Assembly: GCF_023920705.1 (NCBI RefSeq)
Contig: NZ_CP094657.1
Span: 3,472,001-3,536,000 of the forward strand
DNA length: 64,000 nt
Direction of reading: 5' to 3'
Source: Acinetobacter sp. XS-4
Lineage (GTDB): Bacteria > Pseudomonadota > Gammaproteobacteria > Pseudomonadales > Moraxellaceae
Numbering within the stretch: the first letter of the stretch is position 1; each line of letters opens with the position of its first letter. Below, in pieces: positions 7,767-16,562 of this stretch. Under the pieces are notes generated by a model that saw nothing but the letters and a program-made list of their open reading frames with translations, was not told the origin of the DNA and made no database searches. Both the position numbers and the translations under genes were made by a program.

Positions 7767-8387
7767 TCATTTATTCTTATGAGAAAACTTTGGCATTCCA
7801 AAGGTTGGGGAATTTAGTAAAAATGGCCAATCTTTTTGATAACCCAGTCCATATTTAAACAGAGCAACTAACATACGAGCAGTTAAACCCCAAATAATTT
7901 CATTATCAATCTGTAAACTCGGAAAGTATAAAGATTGATGGGCATAACGTACTTCGTAAGGCATGGGTCTTGTATCGATTAATTCTTGCAAAGGGACAAA
8001 GAAAATTCGATCAATTTCGGTAGGTTGAGGGATTAAAGTCACCTCTGGAGGAATAAGCCCAACAATCGGTTTTACAGACAAACCACTTCTTGCACGTTGC
8101 ATTGGCAAATCGCCGAGTAACTGCACATCAAAAGGGTTTAAAGCTGTCTCTTCCTGAGCTTCTCTTAAGGCCACCACAATATTACTGGTATCACTAGGGT
8201 CACGCTTTCCACCTGGAAAAGAAACTTCCCCCGCATGGTTGTTCATATGTATTGAACGGCGTGTAAGCAGTACCTTAGGATCATTTTCATTTGTAATTGC
8301 AATCAGTACTGCTGCTTGTGCTTCTTGTATGCGGGAGGAAAAGCGCAATCTTTGCTGTAACTTTTGTGTTAGCAAGTGCTCTTCCAT
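7767..8387 (-). CDS. nudL: Nudix CoA pyrophosphatase (NudL-like)
   Basis: 206 residues from the ATG at 8387, chosen because AGGTGA lies 5 nt before it; another ATG is three codons earlier. The Nudix box runs GGKRDPSDTS...REAQEET at about residues 58-80. The SFPGGK context and the UPF0035-type segment before the box (LLTRRS) match the CoA pyrophosphatase subfamily, which cleaves CoA and acyl-CoA to 3',5'-ADP and phosphopantetheine. Substrate follows from family, not from an assay. It is followed by the gamma-carbonic anhydrase-like gene. Confidence 0.85.
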   Translation of the reverse strand: MEEHLLTQKLQQRLRFSSRIQEAQAAVLIAITNENDPKVLLTRRSIHMNNHAGEVSFPGGKRDPSDTSNIVVALREAQEETALNPFDVQLLGDLPMQRARSGLSVKPIVGLIPPEVTLIPQPTEIDRIFFVPLQELIDTRPMPYEVRYAHQSLYFPSLQIDNEIIWGLTARMLVALFKYGLGYQKDWPFLLNSPTFGMPKFSHKNK

Positions 8388-8510
8388 ACCATTCACCTAT
8401 TATTCTCTATCTCTTTGCATCATATCTGAAAATCAAACTTAGGGAATAGAGTTGATGCGTAAGTCTAAAAATTCAGTTATGCTGAGTCATCTCTATACTC
8501 GATGATAATT

Positions 8511-9059
8511 ATGAGTTTCTGTGTAGCGTGTGGGCATAAAACCGAACAAAAAATTCCTTTAGGTGATCATAAAGTACGCCGTGTTTGTACTCATTGTGGA
8601 AATATTCATTATGAAAACCCCAAAGTAATCTGCGGTGCCTTAGCGTTATGGGAAGACAAAGTATTACTCTGTCGTCGTGCAATTGAACCCCGTTATGGTT
8701 TATGGACTTTGCCTGCTGGCTATATGGAATTGTTCGAAACCATGGAACAAGGTGCAGCACGCGAAACTCGTGAAGAAGCAGAAGCCGAGATAGAAATAGA
8801 GCAACTCTACTGCATGTACAACATTCCTCGTATTGGCCAAATTTATGTACTTTTCAAAGCACAGCTGAAAGATGGAATTTTTGGTGCAGGTGAAGAAAGT
8901 ATCGAGAGTCGCCTGTTTGAAGAGCATGAAATTCCATGGGGTGAACTTGCTTTCCCTAGTGTAGAACATACATTAAGACATTATTTTGAAGACCGTAAAA
9001 AACAAGTTTTCCCAACACATCTTGAAACTTTGGGTACGCGTTTAGATCATACGGGTTAA
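8511..9059 (+). CDS. Zinc-ribbon Nudix hydrolase
   Basis: 182 residues from the ATG at 8511 (another ATG at 8502 is possible). A Cys4 zinc ribbon opens the protein (CVACGH ... CTHCGN, residues 4-30). A Nudix domain follows, with the box at GYMELFETMEQGAARETREEAEAEI. The architecture resembles NudC-type NADH pyrophosphatases but is shorter, closer to ADP-ribose/sugar-nucleotide hydrolases with a Nudix zinc ribbon. Substrate not determinable. Divergent from the NudL gene; ends at the bidirectional terminator 9073-9099. Confidence 0.85.
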   Translation: MSFCVACGHKTEQKIPLGDHKVRRVCTHCGNIHYENPKVICGALALWEDKVLLCRRAIEPRYGLWTLPAGYMELFETMEQGAARETREEAEAEIEIEQLYCMYNIPRIGQIYVLFKAQLKDGIFGAGEESIESRLFEEHEIPWGELAFPSVEHTLRHYFEDRKKQVFPTHLETLGTRLDHTG

Positions 9060-9072
9060 TCAATTAGATAAT

Positions 9073-9099
9073 AAAAAAGACCGCCTAGCGGTCTTTTTT
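9073..9099. terminator. Bidirectional terminator between the Nudix gene and filF
   Basis: AAAAAAGACCGC (9073-9084) pairs with GCGGTCTTTTTT (9088-9099) across a CTA loop, flanked by A and T runs. It lies between two convergent genes and ends both the rightward Nudix transcript and the leftward fil operon. Confidence 0.9.
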
Positions 9100-9113
9100 A
9101 TTTGTTTAATATT

Positions 9114-11066
9114 TTAAGACTTAGTTTTAATTGCTTTACAAGCTGGAATAGATTGATCCGCTAGTTTGATTGTTACTGTACCAAATTTACGTTGAGCCAA
9201 AGCTTTATCCGCAGCGGTTGGAGCAGGCACATCCTTAAGCGTATTATAGCTTTCTTGAGCTGCCGCATGTTGATTAAACCAAGCAGTATTAGTATCGAAA
9301 TCAATGCTCGTACTATCTACCTTATTTGCCAATAAATTAAATAGATTCAATTTCGCAGGCCCCGGAGAAACGCCTACAAAAGTTACCCCAACCATTGCAC
9401 CATCAATATTCTCAAATTTTGGATTAGATAAAATCATACGAACGTAAACAGACTGTTGGCTATTTGAAGGATCATCAACTGTCGCCGCTGTAGTACCAAT
9501 TCGATATTGTTGTACGCCATTACTATCCACTAAACTATTTTCAGACACAGTCGCACATTGGCCTGACATATCATTTGTTGTTGAATTAGGTTTGATATCA
9601 GTACGAATATCCCCATTTTCATCAATAACAATACCTAAATTTACAGGTTGAATCGTCTTATCTGAAAAATTAAATGTCAGAGTCGCGTAAAGAGGAAAAA
9701 TATAATTGTCTCCCACCTTTACGTTACCAGAAGTTTTAAAAACCCTTCTCTCTAGATAACTAATAGGACTGCTTTTAACAATACTCAATATCCCATTGTA
9801 GCTATCACCATCAACATTTTGACGCCAGAGGCCATAATGTTGCGGATTACCTGTACTGAGTTTTGTTAAGTATTTATAGAATGGTTCTGTCCCTGCCACT
9901 CCATAATCATTAAAGAATTTACCTTGATAAATCTGTAAATCTTCATTCGGATTATCAGAGGTGCTAAAACGAAGCGGAGTAGTTGGCTGAATCTCACGGC
10001 TAATAGGATTTAACCAGGCATTCTGTGCATTTGCATTTAATCTAGCTGGTTTAACTTTTGAGGTTAACAAATAAGGGTTTTGTACTTGATTGTTTATTAC
10101 AATAGCATTACCCTTCCACTGCAAACCATATCCTAATGTATAACCTTGTCGGTCTGATAATAAATAAAACTCATCTGCTGAATGTCTTAAGTTAATTGTG
10201 TTATTAAAACATTCTTCCTGTGTAGCTCTATTACACCCATAAAAAACTTGATAGTTTTGAAATATGGGACTTGAACTAGTAAATAAATTGAATGACTCAA
10301 AAATGCCAGCATTACTTAAGTTAGTCGTTTGTACAACTAACTTATAAGCTTCATCATCAGAGATTTGTCCTACATCTAACCAAGGTTTTAAAATACTTGC
10401 ATACGCACCATTTTTTAATTCTGTAGCTGTTATGCTCTGAGAAATTTTAGTAAGCTGATCTTTCTTTGTATCTGTAAGTTGGGTGGGTTGTATATCCCCA
10501 ATCAGGTTATCATCATTTTCCACACCAATACTTTGAAAGATTTTTATTAAAGCAATCGCTACTTTAATTGTTTCATCATTTTTATCTAATGTTGCTGGAG
10601 TTTTACCTGTAATACCACTTGCTAAATCCAGCACTCTTAGATATATCGGATTGATCACTTTAGTCCTACCATTCACGGCAGTAAACTTCCCAATCGTATC
10701 CAGATTAACGTTTCCTAAGAAAACCTTTTTATTATCTTTACTTTGAATATAAAAACGTGCTGTATCTCCTACTTTGCACGACCCAATTACCGCATTTCCT
10801 GAAAGTTTAGTCGCATAATGAAAATTAGTTGCCGAACTACAATCAAAATTAATACCAGCTATCGGATAATCTAAAGCGAATTGCAAACAAGTTGTATCTT
10901 CTGCACCAGTGTCGCTCGTTGTTGGCGTACAACTACCTGAAGATAAATTTCCGTTATTAGTACCAGAATTCGGATCTTCACTAATATTAGAACTACCACC
11001 ACCACAACCATTTAGCATAATCGCTAATGTGGTTAGTGCAAAAGGCCATAAAACTTTTTTATTCAT
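9114..11066 (-). CDS. filF: FilF, large secreted lipoprotein
   Basis: 650 residues. Signal peptide II with lipobox LNGC (Cys21), then a Gly/Ser/Asn-rich linker and a long, mostly beta-predicted body with few charged clusters. Acinetobacter genomes call this protein FilF ('putative pilus assembly'), although no pilus-subunit or chaperone fold is evident to me. Cysteines come in probable pairs, consistent with a periplasmic or surface location. It is the last gene of the leftward fil operon, 18 nt after filE, ending just before the terminator at 9073-9099. Function unknown. Confidence 0.75.
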   Translation of the reverse strand: MNKKVLWPFALTTLAIMLNGCGGGSSNISEDPNSGTNNGNLSSGSCTPTTSDTGAEDTTCLQFALDYPIAGINFDCSSATNFHYATKLSGNAVIGSCKVGDTARFYIQSKDNKKVFLGNVNLDTIGKFTAVNGRTKVINPIYLRVLDLASGITGKTPATLDKNDETIKVAIALIKIFQSIGVENDDNLIGDIQPTQLTDTKKDQLTKISQSITATELKNGAYASILKPWLDVGQISDDEAYKLVVQTTNLSNAGIFESFNLFTSSSPIFQNYQVFYGCNRATQEECFNNTINLRHSADEFYLLSDRQGYTLGYGLQWKGNAIVINNQVQNPYLLTSKVKPARLNANAQNAWLNPISREIQPTTPLRFSTSDNPNEDLQIYQGKFFNDYGVAGTEPFYKYLTKLSTGNPQHYGLWRQNVDGDSYNGILSIVKSSPISYLERRVFKTSGNVKVGDNYIFPLYATLTFNFSDKTIQPVNLGIVIDENGDIRTDIKPNSTTNDMSGQCATVSENSLVDSNGVQQYRIGTTAATVDDPSNSQQSVYVRMILSNPKFENIDGAMVGVTFVGVSPGPAKLNLFNLLANKVDSTSIDFDTNTAWFNQHAAAQESYNTLKDVPAPTAADKALAQRKFGTVTIKLADQSIPACKAIKTKS

Positions 11067-11084
11067 TAGATACCCTACTTATTT

Positions 11085-12521
11085 TTAACGTAATACGGAA
11101 ATTTGAATTTGTCCCTGATTTGTTAACTCTTTTTCTGCAACATCCACTGCAGAAGATAAAGGTGTCATCATCATGTAATGTGCCGAAGGTGGTACTTTTA
11201 AAACACCTTGAATTGATGAATGTTGTAACATCGTTGAAGGATAAGCTTTACTCTTAAACCCACTAACTCCTTCTAAAATGCAACCCTTATTATCTAAAAA
11301 GATGACTAAAGGCCAGTAATAAAGAGGCTTCTCATTACTAGCAGCAAATGACATAAGTTTTAAATGCTGAACAGAAGGGTTTAACTGTACAACCTCATAT
11401 TCAAATTTTTCTTTCAACGGCTTACGAGGCCATACACTTACTTCTTTATTTATACTAAGTGTCTTAATCTGTTTGTTATAACCTTTAATAAAACATTTAT
11501 CTTGTTCAAAAGCTGCTTCTAACTCTTGCGAAGATAAACGCATATATGTTGGAGCCAATACCACAGTAGACTCTTCATCTTTAGCCTGCCGATTAAAAAG
11601 CTGATCTAAAGTTGATCGACTCACACCTTTCTTACGCTCTATTGATTCAGTTCGTCCCAAGCCATCAGGCATAAGATAAAAACGCTTTTTACCTTCAAGA
11701 TTAAATTCCTGATCTTCAAGATACTCATTATTTACATATTCAACATTATCAATCGTTGTAAATTTAGACTTATCCTGTGAAGAGACGGCTGATGGAGCTG
11801 CTTGTGATGTGTTTTTTATTGGTGGCGGAACTAAAATAAGCTTTTTCTTCCACTCATTATTAGAGACTGGTTGAACCTTTTCACCTTCGAAAGATTTAGT
11901 TTTCTCCGTAGATGTTTTTAATTCTTTATCAGCAACAATAGCAGTTTGAGTTTTTGGGGGTGCAGTCGGTGCAGTCGGTGCAGTCGGTGCAGTCGGTGCA
12001 GTCGGTGCAGTCGGTGCAGTCGGTGCAGTCGGTGCAGTCGGTGCAGTCGGTGCAGTCGGTGCAGTCGGTGCAGTCGGTGCAGTCGGTGCAGTCGGTGCAG
12101 TCGGTGCAGTCGGTGCAGTCGGTGCAGTCGGTGCAGTCGGTGCAGTCGGTGCAGTCGGTGCAGTCGGTGCAGTCGGTGCAGTCGGTGCAGTCGGTGCAGT
12201 CGGTGCAGAATTTAATTTCTTTTGTGGTTGTCGTTCTACTTTTTTTGGTGACTCTGTATTGCGCGCGTCCTCTTTAAACACTTTTTGAGCTGGAACAACT
12301 ATCGTATTAGTTGTTGGACTTTGGTGCTGTGTTTCTTCTATTTTAGAGGAGGTTTGTTTTTTCTGGTCAACTCTTTTACTAGGCACAATCATAGGACGGC
12401 CATCGGGACCTATAATCGTATAAAATCCGTCTGCATAAGAAACAGAAACATTCGCTATCGCAACACATAAGGTCAAGATAGCGAAATTAGGGTTAAACAT
12501 CCGTTTATACTGTTTTACCAT
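11085..12521 (-). CDS. filE: FilE, secreted protein with a Pro-Thr-Ala repeat linker
   Basis: 478 residues. Signal peptide (cleavage about residue 30, VSYA), a short N-terminal module (DGFYTIIGPDGRPMIVP), a Lys/Gln/Thr-rich stretch, then 27 Pro-Thr-Ala units (about residues 106-187) encoded by a 9-bp tandem repeat, and a C-terminal domain of about 280 residues. The repeat should form an extended, rigid spacer, as Pro-rich spacers do in periplasm-spanning proteins such as TonB. Its start overlaps the end of filD by 7 nt. Start is ATG at 12521; a Met at residue 8 is possible. Known as FilE in Acinetobacter; function unestablished. Confidence 0.75.
   Translation of the reverse strand: MVKQYKRMFNPNFAILTLCVAIANVSVSYADGFYTIIGPDGRPMIVPSKRVDQKKQTSSKIEETQHQSPTTNTIVVPAQKVFKEDARNTESPKKVERQPQKKLNSAPTAPTAPTAPTAPTAPTAPTAPTAPTAPTAPTAPTAPTAPTAPTAPTAPTAPTAPTAPTAPTAPTAPTAPTAPTAPTAPTAPPKTQTAIVADKELKTSTEKTKSFEGEKVQPVSNNEWKKKLILVPPPIKNTSQAAPSAVSSQDKSKFTTIDNVEYVNNEYLEDQEFNLEGKKRFYLMPDGLGRTESIERKKGVSRSTLDQLFNRQAKDEESTVVLAPTYMRLSSQELEAAFEQDKCFIKGYNKQIKTLSINKEVSVWPRKPLKEKFEYEVVQLNPSVQHLKLMSFAASNEKPLYYWPLVIFLDNKGCILEGVSGFKSKAYPSTMLQHSSIQGVLKVPPSAHYMMMTPLSSAVDVAEKELTNQGQIQISVLR
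11962..12204. repeat. 27-copy 9-bp tandem repeat inside filE
   Basis: The plus-strand unit GCAGTCGGT is repeated 27 times without any base change over 243 bp; on the coding strand each unit encodes one Pro-Thr-Ala triplet. Perfect identity implies recent expansion or ongoing slippage. Because the unit is a multiple of three, copy-number change alters linker length but not frame. Confidence 0.97.
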
Positions 12522-14185
12522 TTTGTTCTATAACTCAAACCAAGTACTGTGACTTTTGTGTTCGTTTTTACATCTAAACCTGAATAAGGGTTTAATAAAA
12601 TATTATCGACACCACACTTATTCGATAGAGTACTACTACAAGCTGGAATATTGTCACGACTACGTAAGAAGCCGACAGAAAGATCTAAATCTGTATCAGC
12701 ATCAAAACGATAACCTACCCCTAAACCGAATAATTGCGCATTATTGATCGGAACCATGGTATTACGCTTATCATTAGGAATAGAACTAGCACGCGGCTCA
12801 TAACCTGCTCGTAACTTCAAACGATCAGTTGCTGAATACTCTAAACCGATACCCCAACTCCAAGGTGAAGTAAACTTTAATGGCAATGCTAAAGAGTTAT
12901 CAGTCACATCATTCGATAGAAGTTTGGCAATCTTTAATAATGTAATCTGTCTATCAAATTCAAATTTAAACTTATCCCAAGCAGAATAATCAGTCCATCC
13001 AACATCAAAGTTTAATTGTAAATCTGGAAATATTTTGTATTTAATACCTGCCTGAAAATGTGCAGGATACTCTAAATCCATCGCGACTAAACCTGACTCA
13101 GTATCAGGAACATATCCTGGTAGTCCAAGAATCGCAGCTAAAATTTGCCCAGTTGCCGATGAGTTTAATCCCTGAACCAACTGTTGAGGAGCTTTGGCAT
13201 TATTAATCATGTATTTGCCTTTGAGACGCATCTTGGCAGCACTTTGATATACCATACCAAAGCCAAAATCATCTGTCGGCTCCCAAAGCAATCCCAAGTT
13301 ATAACTAGGGCTTAAAGACTGCTCCATGGAAACTTGTAAGGCTCCCATTTTATTAAATGGATTCATTCCTTCTTTTGTATTACAAATTCCCAATAACAGC
13401 AGATCGGTAATCATATCGTTATTGTCTTTGAAGGGTGCGCACACCACATCATCAACCATACGCAGCACACCAATCATTTCATTAGGAAAACGTAAATCGG
13501 TATTTAAAGCAATCGCGTTATACGACATACCAATCGAAGCACCAATTGATAAATGATCATTTACTTGATAACCAAAAGATGGGGATAGATAGGTAATACG
13601 CTCTACAGCAACCTGTTGTCCCATATAGTTACCAGGATTACCATTTTCTGCCCCAAAACCTGCGACTAAAGGCGCATACATTGCCGTTGCAAAGGTTACT
13701 TTTGAGCCTGGTGGTTTATAAGCTATACCTGCTGTAGGAGCAACAAGTGGGTAGCCAGCTCCCAAATCAACCATTTTTTTAAGAATTGGTACATATAAAC
13801 TTGCATACTCAACATCACCATGTACAGAATCTTTAAAATCTGTACAAATGTTGGCAGAAATTTCTGGTCCATCATTACAAACTAAAGGATCGTCTGAATA
13901 ACCAAAAATGTTGTAACCAGGAGGAGCTGAGAACTCACGCTGGATATCAAAGTTTGCAAGAATACCTTGTACATCTGTTTGTAGCCCGTCAATTTTCGCT
14001 AGTGCTGCTGGGTTAAAATGAACTGCACTGATCCCTGGAGGATCTGCCGTTACAGCATTCCCCATCGATAGTGAACGAATATCAACAGCTAAGTTTTGTC
14101 CTAATTGAGCATTGGCAAAGCTAGAAAAACCGGAGATAACAATTGCCGCCGTTAGAGGACATAATTTAGGATATTTCACCTGCAT
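12515..14185 (-). CDS. filD: FilD, OmpP1/FadL-family outer-membrane barrel
   Basis: 556 residues with a signal peptide (cleavage after ANA, about residue 26). The FadL-family N-terminal hatch signature follows (RSLSMGNAVTADPPGISAVHFNPAALA, residues 37-63). Alternating beta-strands then run to a C-terminal aromatic-ending strand (SYRTKW). FadL proteins carry hydrophobic molecules across the outer membrane by lateral opening. Two Cys pairs lie in predicted extracellular loops. It is 6 nt downstream of filC and overlaps filE by 7 nt, so it is firmly in the fil operon. Substrate unknown; a role in exporting or anchoring the Fil proteins is possible but unproven. Confidence 0.85.
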   Translation of the reverse strand: MQVKYPKLCPLTAAIVISGFSSFANAQLGQNLAVDIRSLSMGNAVTADPPGISAVHFNPAALAKIDGLQTDVQGILANFDIQREFSAPPGYNIFGYSDDPLVCNDGPEISANICTDFKDSVHGDVEYASLYVPILKKMVDLGAGYPLVAPTAGIAYKPPGSKVTFATAMYAPLVAGFGAENGNPGNYMGQQVAVERITYLSPSFGYQVNDHLSIGASIGMSYNAIALNTDLRFPNEMIGVLRMVDDVVCAPFKDNNDMITDLLLLGICNTKEGMNPFNKMGALQVSMEQSLSPSYNLGLLWEPTDDFGFGMVYQSAAKMRLKGKYMINNAKAPQQLVQGLNSSATGQILAAILGLPGYVPDTESGLVAMDLEYPAHFQAGIKYKIFPDLQLNFDVGWTDYSAWDKFKFEFDRQITLLKIAKLLSNDVTDNSLALPLKFTSPWSWGIGLEYSATDRLKLRAGYEPRASSIPNDKRNTMVPINNAQLFGLGVGYRFDADTDLDLSVGFLRSRDNIPACSSTLSNKCGVDNILLNPYSGLDVKTNTKVTVLGLSYRTKW

Positions 14186-14191
14186 ATCTCC

Positions 14192-15379
14192 TTATTTTTG
14201 TTTTTTAGTAAAACCTAAAATATCTAACGGGAATGACAAGCCAAGTGAAATATCTGGCGCATCTTCGGTTAAACCAATACCTACCGTACCATTAACAATC
14301 GTTTCAGGTGAAACACGGACACCAAGAGCAAATGAAAGCATCGCACTGCTTTGATCTGGAGATGTATATGAGTCACCATTATCAAACTGGAATTCAGCAT
14401 TCATGTTAAAGCTTTGCTGATACGACATAGTTAATGAAACATCGTAGTTAAATGAATAAGCAAAACCGAAAGAAAAACCACCACTGATTCCAGGGTCAAA
14501 TGAGGTTAATGTTCGTGTACCACGTGCCTGATTCAAACCTGTTTCTTTAAAACCATAATTGGCAGAAGCAGAAGCAAATAAAACTACAGGATCGATATAT
14601 TTACGAGTACTCGCGCCTACACCAGCAGAGTAGTAACCTTTACCTGTTGATAGCTCATCTAAACCAATTTCATATGGGCTATCACCTGTCTTAGACGATA
14701 AACTACCAAAAAGTACCAATGGTAATCGGCCTTGTTTTAATGGGAAGGGTTCCCAGCGAGCACCAAGAGAAATATCCCCTAACCCTGCAGTAGTCGTATC
14801 ACGAATAATTTCAGACTTTGCAACAAAAGGAAGAGTTGCGGATAAAGTTAAGTTGTCCAAAACCCCATATTGGACCGTAAAACTATTTGTTAAAGTATGG
14901 TTAGCATCTTCTTCGACACGTAAACGGTTAAGCTGAGATGAATTATCTGATAAAGCTAAATCAATTCGTGTATCACGATAATATGTGTAATCGAGGTCAT
15001 AATAAGATGAAATGCCCCCTTTTTTGATTAACGAATATTGCCGCTCATTTGAAGTAAATACTTCTTGTAAATTCGTCTCTTGAGTTGCATCACCTTCTTT
15101 TTTCTGTAATGCAGTTGCAGCTTGATGCGCACCACCCTCGCTGGCCGCTACCGTACTATTATCCGTTGCTGGTGTATCAGACGACTGTACTGTACTTCCT
15201 GCTATAGTAGTATTCGAGTTTGTTGTATCTACAGGTGTAGAACTTCCTGTGCTACCTGCATTTACATCCTGGCTCGATCCGCCTTGTCCTTGTTGTACTT
15301 GATCCTCTGCATAAATTGTCCCTGTAATGGCACTCAGACTTAAAGCCAATACACTCATCTTTATCCATCGATTATTCAT
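14192..15379 (-). CDS. filC: FilC, outer-membrane barrel with Ser/Thr-rich N-terminal region
   Basis: 395 residues. Signal peptide (cleavage near IYA, residue 24), a low-complexity Gly/Ser/Thr/Ala segment to about residue 85, a short helical stretch (HQAATALQKKEGDATQ), then from about residue 110 a beta-barrel of alternating strands (YSLIKKGGISSYYDLDYTYY; LRVEEDANHTLTNSFTVQYG). An N-terminal extension followed by a small barrel is the plan of FapF, the amyloid-export channel of Pseudomonas, and the entry to the barrel looks similar to my recollection of that family. Lies between filB (43 nt) and filD (6 nt). Export-channel function is an inference. Confidence 0.7.
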   Translation of the reverse strand: MNNRWIKMSVLALSLSAITGTIYAEDQVQQGQGGSSQDVNAGSTGSSTPVDTTNSNTTIAGSTVQSSDTPATDNSTVAASEGGAHQAATALQKKEGDATQETNLQEVFTSNERQYSLIKKGGISSYYDLDYTYYRDTRIDLALSDNSSQLNRLRVEEDANHTLTNSFTVQYGVLDNLTLSATLPFVAKSEIIRDTTTAGLGDISLGARWEPFPLKQGRLPLVLFGSLSSKTGDSPYEIGLDELSTGKGYYSAGVGASTRKYIDPVVLFASASANYGFKETGLNQARGTRTLTSFDPGISGGFSFGFAYSFNYDVSLTMSYQQSFNMNAEFQFDNGDSYTSPDQSSAMLSFALGVRVSPETIVNGTVGIGLTEDAPDISLGLSFPLDILGFTKKQK

Positions 15380-15422
15380 ATTTTTCCACCCAATTTATTT
15401 ATTTTACTAAATTAAAATTTGA

Positions 15423-16256
15423 CTATTTACGTTTGTAATAAAGACGCATATAGGTTTCTATTGGTAGTCCGTAGGTTGCAGAGTGATTATCGTTATCTAA
15501 TACGCGTCTCATGGTTGAGGCTTTATTTGCTAAACGATCATAATTAAATGTCGGATATTGCACGTCAACAAATGCATATCTGTTGACGGTTGCATCCTCT
15601 ACATGACGCATATCTGCATCTTTTAAAGCCAATAGATCTTTACGCTGAGATTCGGGGACTGAAATAACAAATAAAGTATTATTATCCCAAATTTCTTTAA
15701 AGCGATTTTCATCAAAGCTGATATTGCCTAATGCAGGATCAGCCACATAGACTCGCCCATCTTTATAAGCTTTATACACAACAAAATGTTTAAAACCAGC
15801 ATAAGAAATTGGAACAATTGCAGGTTGCCCAAGTTTTACTAAATCAGAGAACTCACCACGATAACCACCACTATCTAAACCGATTGCTGTGACAAAGCGT
15901 TTCATATCGAGTAATGAGAAACTTCGGCGCTCAATAATGCGTTGATATTCACCATACTGTAGCAAACCGCTCATGGTCTGTTGCTCAGTCAAACTGGTTC
16001 CGACATAGCCATTTAACAAAGTGGTAAGCGCAGCCGAACCACAGCTATAGTCATATGCTTGCCGAACAATTCCACGAAATTGATCTTCTACAGCAGGTTT
16101 GATCTTGACTGGTTCAATGTGATTTCGATGAAATGATAAATTACGTGAATCGGCAGTCTCTGTGTAATAAACAGTTCCTGGTGGCTTTTTTTCTATTTCG
16201 AAGGCTTCTGTCGCAAAGTAATACATCAATGCTGAGCCTAAAACTATCTCTAACAT
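15423..16256 (-). CDS. filB: FilB, C39-family cysteine peptidase-like protein
   Basis: 277 residues from the ATG at 16256 (an in-frame GTG lies at 16262). A short hydrophobic N-terminus (about 1-18) suggests a signal anchor or signal peptide. The peptidase C39 triad is complete: Cys72 in YDYSCGSAAL with oxyanion Gln66 just before it, His157 in GFKHFVVYK and Asp173 in VADPALG. C39 domains process double-glycine leaders in ABC exporters, and stand-alone periplasmic members include FapD in the Fap amyloid operon. No ABC or membrane domain is fused here. Candidate substrates are FilA, FilE or FilF. It follows filA after a terminator hairpin. Confidence 0.8.
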   Translation of the reverse strand: MLEIVLGSALMYYFATEAFEIEKKPPGTVYYTETADSRNLSFHRNHIEPVKIKPAVEDQFRGIVRQAYDYSCGSAALTTLLNGYVGTSLTEQQTMSGLLQYGEYQRIIERRSFSLLDMKRFVTAIGLDSGGYRGEFSDLVKLGQPAIVPISYAGFKHFVVYKAYKDGRVYVADPALGNISFDENRFKEIWDNNTLFVISVPESQRKDLLALKDADMRHVEDATVNRYAFVDVQYPTFNYDRLANKASTMRRVLDNDNHSATYGLPIETYMRLYYKRK

Positions 16257-16562
16257 AAGCACTTGGTCTAAATGGTGGCCTAACCGGCCTTATTCATTTT
16301 ATTCTTAGAGCAATAGCTCTACATCCCTGTGTGTTGAAGATACCTTTTTTTTTTGTAAAAAACAGCTTTTTTTTAATCTTTTTGATGAATGCATAGTTCT
16401 ACTTTAATTAAAGTGTTAATTAACTCTCACTCTTAAACATCAGTACTTTTAATATATTTAGTATACATATAACAATATTATTAATTCTTATGATAAATTT
16501 AATTAAACCCCCAATAAAAAAGCGCGTATTAAACGCGCTTTTTTAATTTTTAACTTTTTAAA
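16257..16562. other. filA-filB intergenic region
   Basis: A 306-bp AT-rich gap with the filA terminator (16516-16544) at its right end. The rest has long T and A runs on the minus-strand path to filB and no gene. It may hold a secondary promoter for filBCDEF, but I cannot define one. Confidence 0.5.
16516..16544 (-). terminator. Terminator after filA
   Basis: AAAAAAGCGCGT (16516-16527) pairs with ACGCGCTTTTTT (16533-16544) around an ATTAA loop; a U-rich run follows on the minus strand. It lies 19 nt after the filA stop, so filA can be made in excess of filBCDEF, as with a major structural or secreted subunit. Confidence 0.88.

Noticed and set aside
11962..12204. CRISPR-like direct repeats
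   Set aside because: The units are contiguous without spacers and encode Pro-Thr-Ala in frame; no cas genes nearby.
11946..12277. Long plus-strand reading frames of Cys-Ser-Arg or Ser-Val-Gln repeats
   Set aside because: They are antisense readings of the filE 9-bp repeat, which has no stop codon in any frame; no ribosome binding site or sensible domain.
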